Below the pieces are notes generated by a model, which had not been told where the DNA came from, ran no database searches, and saw only the letters and a list, made by a program, of their open reading frames with translations. A stretch of 7,754 bases of DNA from Pseudomonadota bacterium (lineage in GTDB: Bacteria > Pseudomonadota > Gammaproteobacteria > GCA-001735895), in NCBI GenBank assembly GCA_022545625.1, contig JACZQS010000105.1, forward strand, positions 1 through 7,754. Direction: 5' to 3'. The position numbers and the translations under genes were made by a program. Below, piece by piece: positions 1 through 6,643 of the stretch (the first letter of the stretch is position 1; the number at the start of each line of letters is the position of its first letter).

Positions 1-2
1 CC

Positions 3-191
3 CTCGACGAAATTGTACAATCTCCCATGTGGCATGAACTGGAATACCTGTGGAAGAAGGCATCGACCGCACCGATGTCCTGTTTAAAATATTGTGGCCA
101 ACACAAAACTCATGAACTGGATTATCTAGAACAGTCACGCCCTGATCGTCCGCATAAACCGGACGATACCGTAACCCATATATTCCAATAG
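3..191 (+). CDS. 3' end of a gene, possibly a radical-SAM protein with a SPASM-like tail (partial)
   Basis: An open frame enters from the left edge and ends at TAG 189-191, giving about 62 C-terminal residues. The visible part begins Leu-Asp-Glu-Ile-Val-Gln-Ser-Pro-Met-Trp and is followed about 20 residues later by Cys-Leu-Lys-Tyr-Cys-Gly. Leu-x-Glu-Ile-x-x-Ser-Pro followed by a CxxxC pair resembles the end of SPASM domains, which bind auxiliary iron-sulfur clusters in radical-SAM maturases. The last 25 or so residues are charged and Pro/Asp-rich and probably disordered. The catalytic radical-SAM core would lie outside the window, so the assignment rests on a short pattern and is tentative; another Cys-containing protein is possible. 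Reading direction and stop are reasonably secure because no other frame here gives a plausible protein. It converges on aat. Confidence 0.4.
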   Translation, partial: LDEIVQSPMWHELEYLWKKASTAPMSCLKYCGQHKTHELDYLEQSRPDRPHKPDDTVTHIFQ

Positions 192-321
192 GCAAAGAAT
201 CGTAGAACCGGAAATAATCGCGGGCGCGTCCGCCCACTTTATCTTGTCGTAAAGTGATTACTGGAAACTTTATCTACAAGGTTTACTAGATAGCCGGAAC
301 CCACAAGCAGGGTTGGATATC
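192..321. other. Convergent intergenic region with two short inverted repeats
   Basis: This gap separates two genes that end facing each other, where a bidirectional terminator would be expected. Two stems are visible: GGGCG 222-226 pairing with CGCCC 231-235 (4-base loop), and CACTTTA 235-241 pairing with TAAAGTG 250-256 (8-base loop). The stems abut and share base 235. Neither is followed by a proper T-run on either strand, so a factor-independent terminator is possible but weakly supported. The nonamer ACTTTATCT occurs at 236-244 and again at 267-275. No coding frame is evident. Confidence 0.3.
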
Positions 322-969
322 TTAAGCAAGCTGGTCGAGCAATTGCTCGAATTCGTCCCTGCTGATGTCAGTCGCACCCAGCAAGGTCAAATGATCGGTG
401 GGTAACTGGCAATCGATAAAATGGTAACTACCGGATTCAAGCAGATCTTTCAGGCATAGCTTTGAGGTATTGGCCTCCAGGCTAAACATCGATTCACCGA
501 AAAAAACTTTTCCCAGGGAAATTCCGTACAGACCACCTACCAGTTTATTCCTGGAATTCCAGCATTCTATCGAGTGGGCAAATCCTGCCTCGTGCATCGC
601 AATATAGGCGTCGATCATCTCCTCGATAATCCAGGTGCCTGGTTGATTAGTTCGAGGCGCTGCACATTGATTAATCACAGCTTCAAATGCCTGGTTTCGG
701 GTTATTCGATATCGGTTCTTGCGCGATAATTTATTCAGGCTTCTACTCGAATGAAAACTTTCGGCAAATATCACCGTACGTGGCGCGGGTGACCACCACA
801 AGATAGGTTCCCGATGACTGAACCACGGAAATATGCCCTGGCGATAGGCAACCAGCAACCAGTCAATACTGAGCTTTCCACCCGCGGCGAGTAAACCCCT
901 GGGTTCGTCCAGTGCTGTATCAGTATCCGGAAAGTAGGGGGGATTAAAGGGGTCTAGCCAGGGGACCAT
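322..969 (-). CDS. aat: Leucyl/phenylalanyl-tRNA--protein transferase
   Basis: Aat transfers Leu or Phe from charged tRNA to proteins with N-terminal Arg or Lys, marking them for ClpS/ClpAP degradation in the cytoplasm (N-end rule). The 215-residue product shows the family signature along its length: GLLAAGG at 25-31, YRQGIFPWFS at 42-51, ILWWSPAPR at 56-64, GTWI at 111-114, AHSIE at 131-135, FFGESMFS at 156-163, and IDCQ at 185-188 followed by TDHL and LGA. The Asp/Gln of the DCQ motif, implicated in catalysis in the E. coli enzyme, are present. The ATG at 967-969 gives a normal N-terminus; a GAGG lies about 11 bases upstream, so the ribosome site is mediocre. The segment between TSK (168-170) and DCQ looks three residues shorter than in E. 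coli and Pseudomonas Aat as I remember them. In many relatives aat precedes ate and infA; neither follows here. Confidence 0.95.
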   Translation of the reverse strand: MVPWLDPFNPPYFPDTDTALDEPRGLLAAGGKLSIDWLLVAYRQGIFPWFSHREPILWWSPAPRTVIFAESFHSSRSLNKLSRKNRYRITRNQAFEAVINQCAAPRTNQPGTWIIEEMIDAYIAMHEAGFAHSIECWNSRNKLVGGLYGISLGKVFFGESMFSLEANTSKLCLKDLLESGSYHFIDCQLPTDHLTLLGATDISRDEFEQLLDQLA

Positions 970-1267
970 GCCGAAACTAGCCTCAGCGCAAATGCGTTGA
1001 CAATATAGTCGAAGTAATATGTCATTTAATCAATTGGTTATAAACTTAAGTTAACCTTAATTATTAAGTATATTGGTTAATTTTACCTGGCTCTATACCG
1101 TCTAATTACGCTAATAATATGGCTTATAATCAACGGGTTATGAGATTAACCAAAATTTTCCATGATGCATTATTACTCATTTATTTTATTTCCAAATACA
1201 GTTCCAATATTATCTTCATAAACAATGGTTTACAGGATTAAATTGAACTGAAATATCATCCAGGCTA
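970..1267. other. AT-rich intergenic region upstream of aat
   Basis: This region lies between the start of aat and the end of the acyltransferase gene, both on the minus strand, so it should hold the aat promoter and the end of the upstream transcript. It is strongly AT-rich with no convincing coding frame. TTGGTTA occurs at 1034-1040 and 1073-1079, and the second copy belongs to a perfect 9-bp inverted repeat (TTGGTTAAT 1073-1081 with ATTAACCAA 1145-1153). AACTTAAGTT at 1043-1052 is a perfect palindrome. I could not choose a promoter for aat: minus-strand TTGATT and TATATT boxes exist near 1030 and 1010, but with a 20-base spacer. No clear terminator hairpin is visible. Confidence 0.5.
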
Positions 1268-2428
1268 TCAATTCTGGTCTTTTCGATAAGGCGAATGCTG
1301 CATTAGCTGGGCCTGGTAGTCCTCGATATATTGCTGCTCCTGTTGGAGGAAACCAGCTATCGCAGTACGAAATTCGGCCTGGCTAATCCAGTGCCCCGAC
1401 CAGGTCTTGCGCGGTAAGAAACCGCGGCTCATTTTATGTTCCCCCTGGGCACCGGGATCAAACCACTCTAACTGCCTGTTAATGCAATATTCGATTCCCT
1501 GATAATAACAGCACTCGAAGTGCAGATCGCGTGTGTAGCCTTCGCATCCCCAGATTCGTCCATAGAGATGGCTATCGCTACGAAAGAATAACGAGGCCGC
1601 GACTATTTCGTCTGCATCCCGTGCGGTTGCCACGAGAACCCTGTCACCGAGCGATTTACCGAGATGCTGTAAAAAAGCCGGGGTTAGCGTCGCAGTGCCG
1701 TACTTACGCTGGTAGATGGCAGCATACAGCTCATGGACCCTCAACCATTCCCGGGCATCGAGCTCATGACCTTCGAACATTTTGATCTCCAGTCCTTGCT
1801 GATGGGCTGCGATTCGCTCCTTGCGGATATTCTTGCGCTTACGCGAATTTAAGCGGCTGAGAAAATCTTCAAAATCGGTATATTGCTGGTTTTGCCAGTG
1901 AAACTGGATATCGGATCGCAGCATGATAGTTTTGCTCTCGAGCAATCGCAATATCCGGGCATGGGCAAACAGGATGTGCCATGAACTAAGCCGCTGTTCC
2001 TGGCAAAATTTAATCGCCGCACTACTGAGTAACAAACGATAGTCCTGGGCATCACCGTCGTTGCTGACGAGTGCCTGGTTAATCAGAAACCGTTCGCCGG
2101 TGGCAGGCGTATAGGGTATCGCAGTGACCAGTTTTGGATAATAATCCAGCCCACTGCGCTGGTATGCCTGCGACCAGGCATGGTCAAATACGAGTTCGCC
2201 ATAAGAATTGGTCTTGATATAGCAAGGTAGCGCGGCTGCTAGTACCGACCCTTCATAGATTAAAAAATAAACCGGATGCCAACCAAATGGCTCCAGGCAA
2301 CCATGTTGCTCAAGACCGAACAAAAATGCATGCCGGGTGAAGGGATAATCGGGTTCACCCAAAACATCCCAGCTGGATTCATCTATTTCCGACAGACTGT
2401 TGCATATACTGACTTTCGAGTCAGACAT
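1268..2428 (-). CDS. FemAB-like GNAT-fold acyltransferase (DUF482 / COG3146 family)
   Basis: This 386-residue protein matches the DUF482/FemAB_like family, annotated as peptidoglycan biosynthesis/recognition or predicted N-acyltransferase; the substrate is unknown. Family hallmarks are PFTRHAFLFGLE near 29-40, the SYGELVFDHAW block near 75-85, YYPKL at 96-100, PYTPATG at 105-111, a basic SRKRKNIRKER stretch at 195-205, and the C-terminal run LYGRIWGC (288-295), CYYQGIEYC (307-315), FDPGAQGEHK (323-332) and RGFLP (335-339). No signal peptide or membrane segment is apparent, so it is probably cytoplasmic. It starts 44 bases after the trxB stop in the same direction, which suggests co-transcription. 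The ribosome-binding site is weak (AGG about 9 bases before the ATG at 2426-2428). FemAB relatives use aminoacyl-tRNA, but nothing here shows that this family does. Confidence 0.9.
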   Translation of the reverse strand: MSDSKVSICNSLSEIDESSWDVLGEPDYPFTRHAFLFGLEQHGCLEPFGWHPVYFLIYEGSVLAAALPCYIKTNSYGELVFDHAWSQAYQRSGLDYYPKLVTAIPYTPATGERFLINQALVSNDGDAQDYRLLLSSAAIKFCQEQRLSSWHILFAHARILRLLESKTIMLRSDIQFHWQNQQYTDFEDFLSRLNSRKRKNIRKERIAAHQQGLEIKMFEGHELDAREWLRVHELYAAIYQRKYGTATLTPAFLQHLGKSLGDRVLVATARDADEIVAASLFFRSDSHLYGRIWGCEGYTRDLHFECCYYQGIEYCINRQLEWFDPGAQGEHKMSRGFLPRKTWSGHWISQAEFRTAIAGFLQQEQQYIEDYQAQLMQHSPYRKDQN

Positions 2429-2472
2429 TTAGGCTACCTGTTAAAGAAGATTACCTGATTAAAATAGACAGG

Positions 2473-3426
2473 CTAACCCCTGGCATCCAGGTATTTTTCA
2501 GCATCGAGGGCCGCCATACAACCCGATCCCGCCGACGTGACGGCCTGCCGGTAAACGTGATCCATCACATCGCCGGCCGCAAACACACCCTCTACACTGG
2601 TAGCGGTCGCATCTCCATCGATACCACTTTTGACCGTAATATAACCGTTTACCATATCGACCTGGTCAGCAAATATTGCCGTATTGGGCTTGTGCCCGAT
2701 CGCGATAAAAATACCTGAGAGATCAAGTTCCCTGGTCGAATCGTCCTTTACGTTACGAATTCGCAGGCCGGTGACGCCACTATCATCACCCAGGGCTTCG
2801 TCAAACCGGTTAAACCACTCGATAGTAATATTGCCGTTTTCTGCCTTGTCGAACAGCTGACCCTGCAATATTTTCTCAGCTCTGAGTGCATCGCGGCGAT
2901 GCACCAGGGTGACGTGACTGGCAATATTGGAAAGATAAAGCGCTTCCTCGACTGCTGTATTACCGCCACCGATGACCGCGACCTTTTGATTCTTGAAGAA
3001 AAAACCGTCGCAGGTTGCACAGGCGGAAATACCCTTGCCCTGAAATTTTTGCTCCGAGGCTTCGCCCAGGTAAATCGCACTCGCACCGGTCGCAATAATA
3101 AGCGCATCACAGGTATATTCACCGCTGTCACCGATCAAACGCTTCGGCGTTTCATTTAAAAATGCAGTATGAATATGATCAAAAACAACCTCTGTATCGA
3201 AGCGTTCAGCGTGTTGTTGCATGCGTTGCATTAATACCGGTCCGGTCAGTCCCTCAACGTCACCCGGCCAGTTATCGACGTCGATAGTGGTCATTAACTG
3301 CCCACCCGATTCAATACCGGTAATCACCATTGGTTTCAGGTTAGCCCGGCCGGCATACACCGCAGCTGCATATCCAGCAGGTCCGGAACCCAGAATAATG
3401 GCGCGGCGATGTTGTTTGTCAGACAT
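2473..3426 (-). CDS. trxB: Thioredoxin-disulfide reductase
   Basis: TrxB is an FAD flavoenzyme that passes electrons from NADPH to thioredoxin, maintaining the cytoplasmic dithiol pool. The 317-residue product contains the FAD-binding Rossmann motif GSGPAGYAAAVYA at 13-25, GGQL at 41-44, the redox centre CATC with cysteines at 136 and 139 (the E. coli positions), the NADPH-binding GGGNTAVEEALYLS and HRR motifs, and the C-terminal GHKPNT and AAGDV motifs. I chose the ATG at 3424-3426 rather than one 30 bases upstream: AGGA lies 6 bases before it, and MSDKQHRRAIILGSGPAG matches the usual N-terminal length, whereas the upstream start adds an unconserved 10-residue tail. It is divergent from ftsK and probably leads a two-gene unit with the acyltransferase. 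The lrp gene found between trxB and ftsK in E. coli is absent. Confidence 0.97.
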   Translation of the reverse strand: MSDKQHRRAIILGSGPAGYAAAVYAGRANLKPMVITGIESGGQLMTTIDVDNWPGDVEGLTGPVLMQRMQQHAERFDTEVVFDHIHTAFLNETPKRLIGDSGEYTCDALIIATGASAIYLGEASEQKFQGKGISACATCDGFFFKNQKVAVIGGGNTAVEEALYLSNIASHVTLVHRRDALRAEKILQGQLFDKAENGNITIEWFNRFDEALGDDSGVTGLRIRNVKDDSTRELDLSGIFIAIGHKPNTAIFADQVDMVNGYITVKSGIDGDATATSVEGVFAAGDVMDHVYRQAVTSAGSGCMAALDAEKYLDARG

Positions 3427-3447
3427 AGTATTTCCTGAATCCTGGTT

Positions 3448-3483
3448 GGCGAACATTAGGGCGACTTATAGTAAATGTTCGCC
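3448..3483. promoter_or_regulatory. Perfect 10-bp inverted repeat flanking the trxB -10 box (operator-like)
   Basis: GGCGAACATT at 3448-3457 and AATGTTCGCC at 3474-3483 are exact reverse complements separated by 16 bases. One arm lies between the predicted -35 and -10 of trxB and the other covers the predicted start of transcription, a placement typical of a repressor or redox-regulator site. Half-site centres are 26 bases apart, so two dimers, a tetramer, or a hairpin are all possible. I do not recognise the half-site as that of a known regulator. It lies in the shared trxB/ftsK control region. Confidence 0.4.
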
Positions 3484-3495
3484 CGGTAATGTAAA
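3465..3495 (-). promoter_or_regulatory. Candidate sigma-70 promoter for trxB
   Basis: On the minus strand TTTACA (3495-3490) and TATAAG (3470-3465) each match the sigma-70 consensus at five of six positions. The 19-base spacer is longer than ideal. Transcription would begin near 3458, giving a leader of about 30 bases before the trxB ATG, with AGGA properly placed. The arms of an inverted repeat flank the -10 box. This is predicted from sequence alone. Confidence 0.35.
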
Positions 3496-3647
3496 TATGC
3501 ATTTGTGATAAGGCGATAATTCTTGAAATGGTGCTTCAGTGCTAATTTTCAAGCAGATGTAAATTGTTCTGAGTTTCCAATTGTTATATGGCTCAGCAAC
3601 TACCTGATCATGTAGAATAGCGGCTGGCTAAATTAATATAGATTCAA

Positions 3648-5981
3648 GTGGCACAGGCAAAAATTAAATCCAGATCGAGTATCGAGGATCAAAGACTAAT
3701 ATTCGCCGATCACATCAATCAGCGACTGCGCGAAGCAGGCATGTTGATTTCATTTGCGGTGGCCAGCTACATACTGGTGGCATTATACAGTTACAATGCC
3801 CAGGATGCGGCCTGGTCACACAGTGGCACGAATAGCGAGATTCAGAATTTTGCCGGGGTAGCCGGCGCCTGGATAGCTGATCTTTCCTTTTACCTGTTTG
3901 GTTTCCTGGCCTTTCTGTTACCGGTTATGATTTATTTCAACGGTATTATCCTGGTTAAAACCCGTCACTATAGCACCGAGGAACGTTATCAAATGCTGTT
4001 GATACGATGGGCTGGCTTCATCGTAACACTGATCTCCGGATGTGCGCTGTCGAGCCTGCATTTTGGCGTCGAGCCGAGTACTATGCCAGCCGATGCAGGT
4101 GGCATTCTCGGTCAAATTGCTGGTAACTATTTCTCGCAGGGTCTCGGGTTTCTGGGTGCTACCGTGTTATACCTGGCACTATTTCTGGCTGGCCTGACCC
4201 TGTTTTCAGGAATTTCATGGCTCGCTGTCGCAGACAACATTGGTAAATATACGCTGATCGCGATCGACAAAATTATTGATCAGTACCATCTGCTGATCGA
4301 CAGGTTCGAGGGGAATCGAAATCGCTCACAGCGCGAACAGGTTTTTAGTGAGCAGAGAAAGAAGCAGGAAAATCGCAAACCGTTAAAAATTGAACCCGTG
4401 GTAATGCAGGTCGAGCAAAGCGGACGCGTCGAGAAAGAGAAACAGATACCGCTGTTTCACGCCAATGGTAAAAGCGCTAGTTCTATTCCCCCACTGGCTT
4501 TACTGAACGACCCAAAACCTGGAGTCGCTGGATATAGCGAAACCGCACTGGAGGCTATGTCTAAACAACTGGAATTAAAACTGCTCGATTTTGGTATTGA
4601 AATTCAGGTGGAGTCGGTACACCCCGGCCCGGTAATTACCCGGTTTGAAATTTTGCCAGCCCCGGGCGTCAAGGTTAACCAGATCAGTAATCTGGCAAAA
4701 GACCTGGCAAGGTCTCTTTCAGTTTCCGGGGTTCGTGTGGTTGAGATCATTCCTGGCAAATCAGTCATGGGACTGGAAATTCCGAACGAACATCGTGAAC
4801 TGGTGGTGCTGAGCGAAATCATTCGATCGCGTAGCTTTGACCAGTCGCAATCTCCGCTCACACTTGCCCTCGGCAAGGATATCAGCGGCGAAGCGGTTGT
4901 TGCAGACCTCGCCAAAATGCCTCACCTGCTGGTTGCGGGAACCACCGGCTCGGGCAAGTCTGTCGCAATTAACGCCATGCTGCTCAGTTTACTTTACAAG
5001 GCCACCCCGGATGAAGTTCGCCTGATATTAATCGACCCGAAAATGCTGGAACTGAATATTTACGAGGGTATCCCACATTTAATAGCACCGGTGGTCACCG
5101 ATATGAAGGAGGCCGCCAATGCGTTGCGTTGGTGTGTTGCGGAAATGGAGCGCCGTTATAAATTGATGGCTTCACTGGGTGTACGTAACATATCCGGCTA
5201 TAACCGTAAAGTGGGTGACGCAAAATCTGCGGGCAGGCCAATTGCGGATCCATTGTTTGACGGTAGCCAGCGTCTACTCAACCCGGATGCCGAACCCGAA
5301 GACCTCGACAAGCTTCCTTATATCGTCGTCGTAGTCGACGAATTCGCGGACCTGATGATGGTCGTCGGCAAGAAAGTCGAAGAACTCATCACCCGGCTCG
5401 CGCAGAAGGCCCGTGCCTCTGGAATACACCTGTTGTTAGCTACGCAGAGACCTTCGGTCGATGTCATCACCGGTTTGATAAAATCCAATATACCAACTCG
5501 TATCGCTTTTCAGGTGTCGTCAAAGGTGGACTCCCGAACTATTCTGGATCAAATGGGTGCCGAATCTTTACTCGGCCACGGCGACATGTTGTACCTGCCG
5601 CCCGGTACCAGCGTACCCGAAAGGATTCATGGCGCATTTGTCGACGACCAAGAAGTACATGCGGTAATCGAAGAGATCAAGAAGTCGGGTGCTCCCAATT
5701 ATATCTACAATATACTCGAGGAGTCGCCGATGCCCGTTTTGCCAGGCGAGGGCGCAAGGGATTCCAATGGTGAAGAGATTGATCCGCTGTACGATGAAGC
5801 AGTCGCGGTCGTCACTGAAACGCGCAAGGCTTCAATATCGTATGTTCAGCGCCGATTAAAAATTGGCTACAACCGAGCGGCCCGGATGATCGAAGAAATG
5901 GAGATAGCAGGCGTTGTATCGTTGGTGCAAACCAATGGGAGCCGCGAAGTACTGGCACCACCCCCACCGACAATGGACTAG
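3648..5981 (+). CDS. ftsK: DNA translocase FtsK (cell division / chromosome segregation)
   Basis: FtsK anchors at the division septum and pumps chromosomal DNA toward dif, activating XerCD dimer resolution. The 777-residue product has four predicted membrane segments (about 31-49, 77-103, 117-136, 167-195), a short charged linker (about 215-290), then the RecA-like motor: Walker A GTTGSGKS at 431-438, Walker B VVVDEFADL at 561-569, and LLATQRPS at 596-603. A winged-helix gamma domain (about 713-767) with RRLKIGYNRAARMIEEME and NGSREVLAPPP should read KOPS orientation. The linker is much shorter than in the 1329-residue E. coli protein. The start is GTG 3648-3650: an in-frame stop lies at 3639-3641 and the next Met is inside the first membrane segment. 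No clear Shine-Dalgarno precedes it. lolA starts three bases after the stop. Confidence 0.96.
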   Translation: MAQAKIKSRSSIEDQRLIFADHINQRLREAGMLISFAVASYILVALYSYNAQDAAWSHSGTNSEIQNFAGVAGAWIADLSFYLFGFLAFLLPVMIYFNGIILVKTRHYSTEERYQMLLIRWAGFIVTLISGCALSSLHFGVEPSTMPADAGGILGQIAGNYFSQGLGFLGATVLYLALFLAGLTLFSGISWLAVADNIGKYTLIAIDKIIDQYHLLIDRFEGNRNRSQREQVFSEQRKKQENRKPLKIEPVVMQVEQSGRVEKEKQIPLFHANGKSASSIPPLALLNDPKPGVAGYSETALEAMSKQLELKLLDFGIEIQVESVHPGPVITRFEILPAPGVKVNQISNLAKDLARSLSVSGVRVVEIIPGKSVMGLEIPNEHRELVVLSEIIRSRSFDQSQSPLTLALGKDISGEAVVADLAKMPHLLVAGTTGSGKSVAINAMLLSLLYKATPDEVRLILIDPKMLELNIYEGIPHLIAPVVTDMKEAANALRWCVAEMERRYKLMASLGVRNISGYNRKVGDAKSAGRPIADPLFDGSQRLLNPDAEPEDLDKLPYIVVVVDEFADLMMVVGKKVEELITRLAQKARASGIHLLLATQRPSVDVITGLIKSNIPTRIAFQVSSKVDSRTILDQMGAESLLGHGDMLYLPPGTSVPERIHGAFVDDQEVHAVIEEIKKSGAPNYIYNILEESPMPVLPGEGARDSNGEEIDPLYDEAVAVVTETRKASISYVQRRLKIGYNRAARMIEEMEIAGVVSLVQTNGSREVLAPPPPTMD

Positions 5982-5984
5982 TTC

Positions 5985-6608
5985 ATGAGACACCTCGTAT
6001 TGCTATTCACTGTAATCTGCGGCCTGACATCGCCCGCTTTCGCGCAGAGTGCCGAAAAACGTCTGAATGACGCACTGGCTAAACTCGATAATTTGACTGC
6101 AAATTTCAAGCAAACAGTACTCGACGATGAGAAAAAAATCGTACAACAAAGCAGTGGCAAGGTAGCGATTCAGCGACCAGGTAAATTTTCCTGGATTTAT
6201 ACCACGCCCTACGAGCAACAAATTATTGCCGATGGCAGGGAACTATGGATTTACGATGTCGATCTTGACCAGGTGACTGTTAAACCGATGACAGCCGGCC
6301 TGGCAGCCGCCCCAATCATGATATTAATGCGCCAGGACAAACTTGGCTCTGAATTTAATATCAGCGAAATAGGGCAACGAAAATTTTTATACTGGGTGAA
6401 ACTCGAACCTAAATCACGCGACATGGACTATACCGACGTTTATCTCGGCCTCGAGGATGGTGCGCTAAAAGCAATGGAACTACGCGATAAATTTGGCCAG
6501 AGCACGCAAATTGTATTCGATAATATACGCCTGAATGTCGTGCACAATCCAGACACCTTCAAGTTTGTTCCGCCCGCAGGCGTGGATGTATTCGGCGCCG
6601 GCGGCTAA
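5985..6608 (+). CDS. lolA: Outer-membrane lipoprotein carrier protein LolA
   Basis: LolA is the periplasmic chaperone that takes lipoproteins from LolCDE in the inner membrane to LolB in the outer membrane. The 207-residue precursor begins with a signal peptide (MRHLVLLFTVICGLTSPAFA) with likely cleavage after Ala20. The mature part shows LDNLTANFKQTV, then GKVAIQRPGKFSWIY, whose Arg corresponds to the functionally important Arg region of E. coli LolA, then ELWIYDVDLDQVTVKP, and ends PPAGVDVFGAGG like other family members. Length is close to the usual ~203-210 residues. Only three bases separate it from the ftsK stop and no Shine-Dalgarno is visible, so translation is probably coupled to ftsK. 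The ftsK-lolA-rarA order is conserved in gammaproteobacteria. Confidence 0.93.
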   Translation: MRHLVLLFTVICGLTSPAFAQSAEKRLNDALAKLDNLTANFKQTVLDDEKKIVQQSSGKVAIQRPGKFSWIYTTPYEQQIIADGRELWIYDVDLDQVTVKPMTAGLAAAPIMILMRQDKLGSEFNISEIGQRKFLYWVKLEPKSRDMDYTDVYLGLEDGALKAMELRDKFGQSTQIVFDNIRLNVVHNPDTFKFVPPAGVDVFGAGG

Positions 6609-6621
6609 CCAAATTTTAAGC

Positions 6622-6643
6622 CAGTAACTAGAATCAGTAACTA
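6622..6643 (+). repeat. 9-bp tandem-like direct repeat at the rarA start
   Basis: CAGTAACTA occurs at 6622-6630 and again at 6635-6643, a 13-base period, with the last base of the second copy being the A of the rarA ATG. It occupies the position where a ribosome-binding site would be expected, and no Shine-Dalgarno is present. It may be a small duplication; no function is claimed. Confidence 0.5.

Noticed and set aside
1110..1131. TATAAT (1125-1130) on the plus strand as a promoter
   Set aside because: It would drive transcription antisense into the acyltransferase gene, has no reasonable -35, and TATAAT is expected by chance in AT-rich DNA.
3427..3456. Upstream in-frame ATG for trxB adding 10 residues (MFANQDSGNT)
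   Set aside because: The extension is not conserved in TrxB, overlaps the predicted promoter start and one repeat arm, and the downstream ATG has a well-placed AGGA.
2899..3508. Plus-strand open frames antisense to trxB
   Set aside because: They run opposite a fully canonical trxB and show no recognisable motifs or ribosome sites.
3581..3618. TAGAAT at 3613-3618 as the ftsK promoter -10
   Set aside because: No -35 at a workable distance and the TG is wrongly spaced for an extended -10; not strong enough to list.
4290..4520. Short FtsK linker considered as an internal deletion
   Set aside because: Many FtsK homologues of about 770-800 residues have short linkers and the flanking domains are complete, so this is normal variation.
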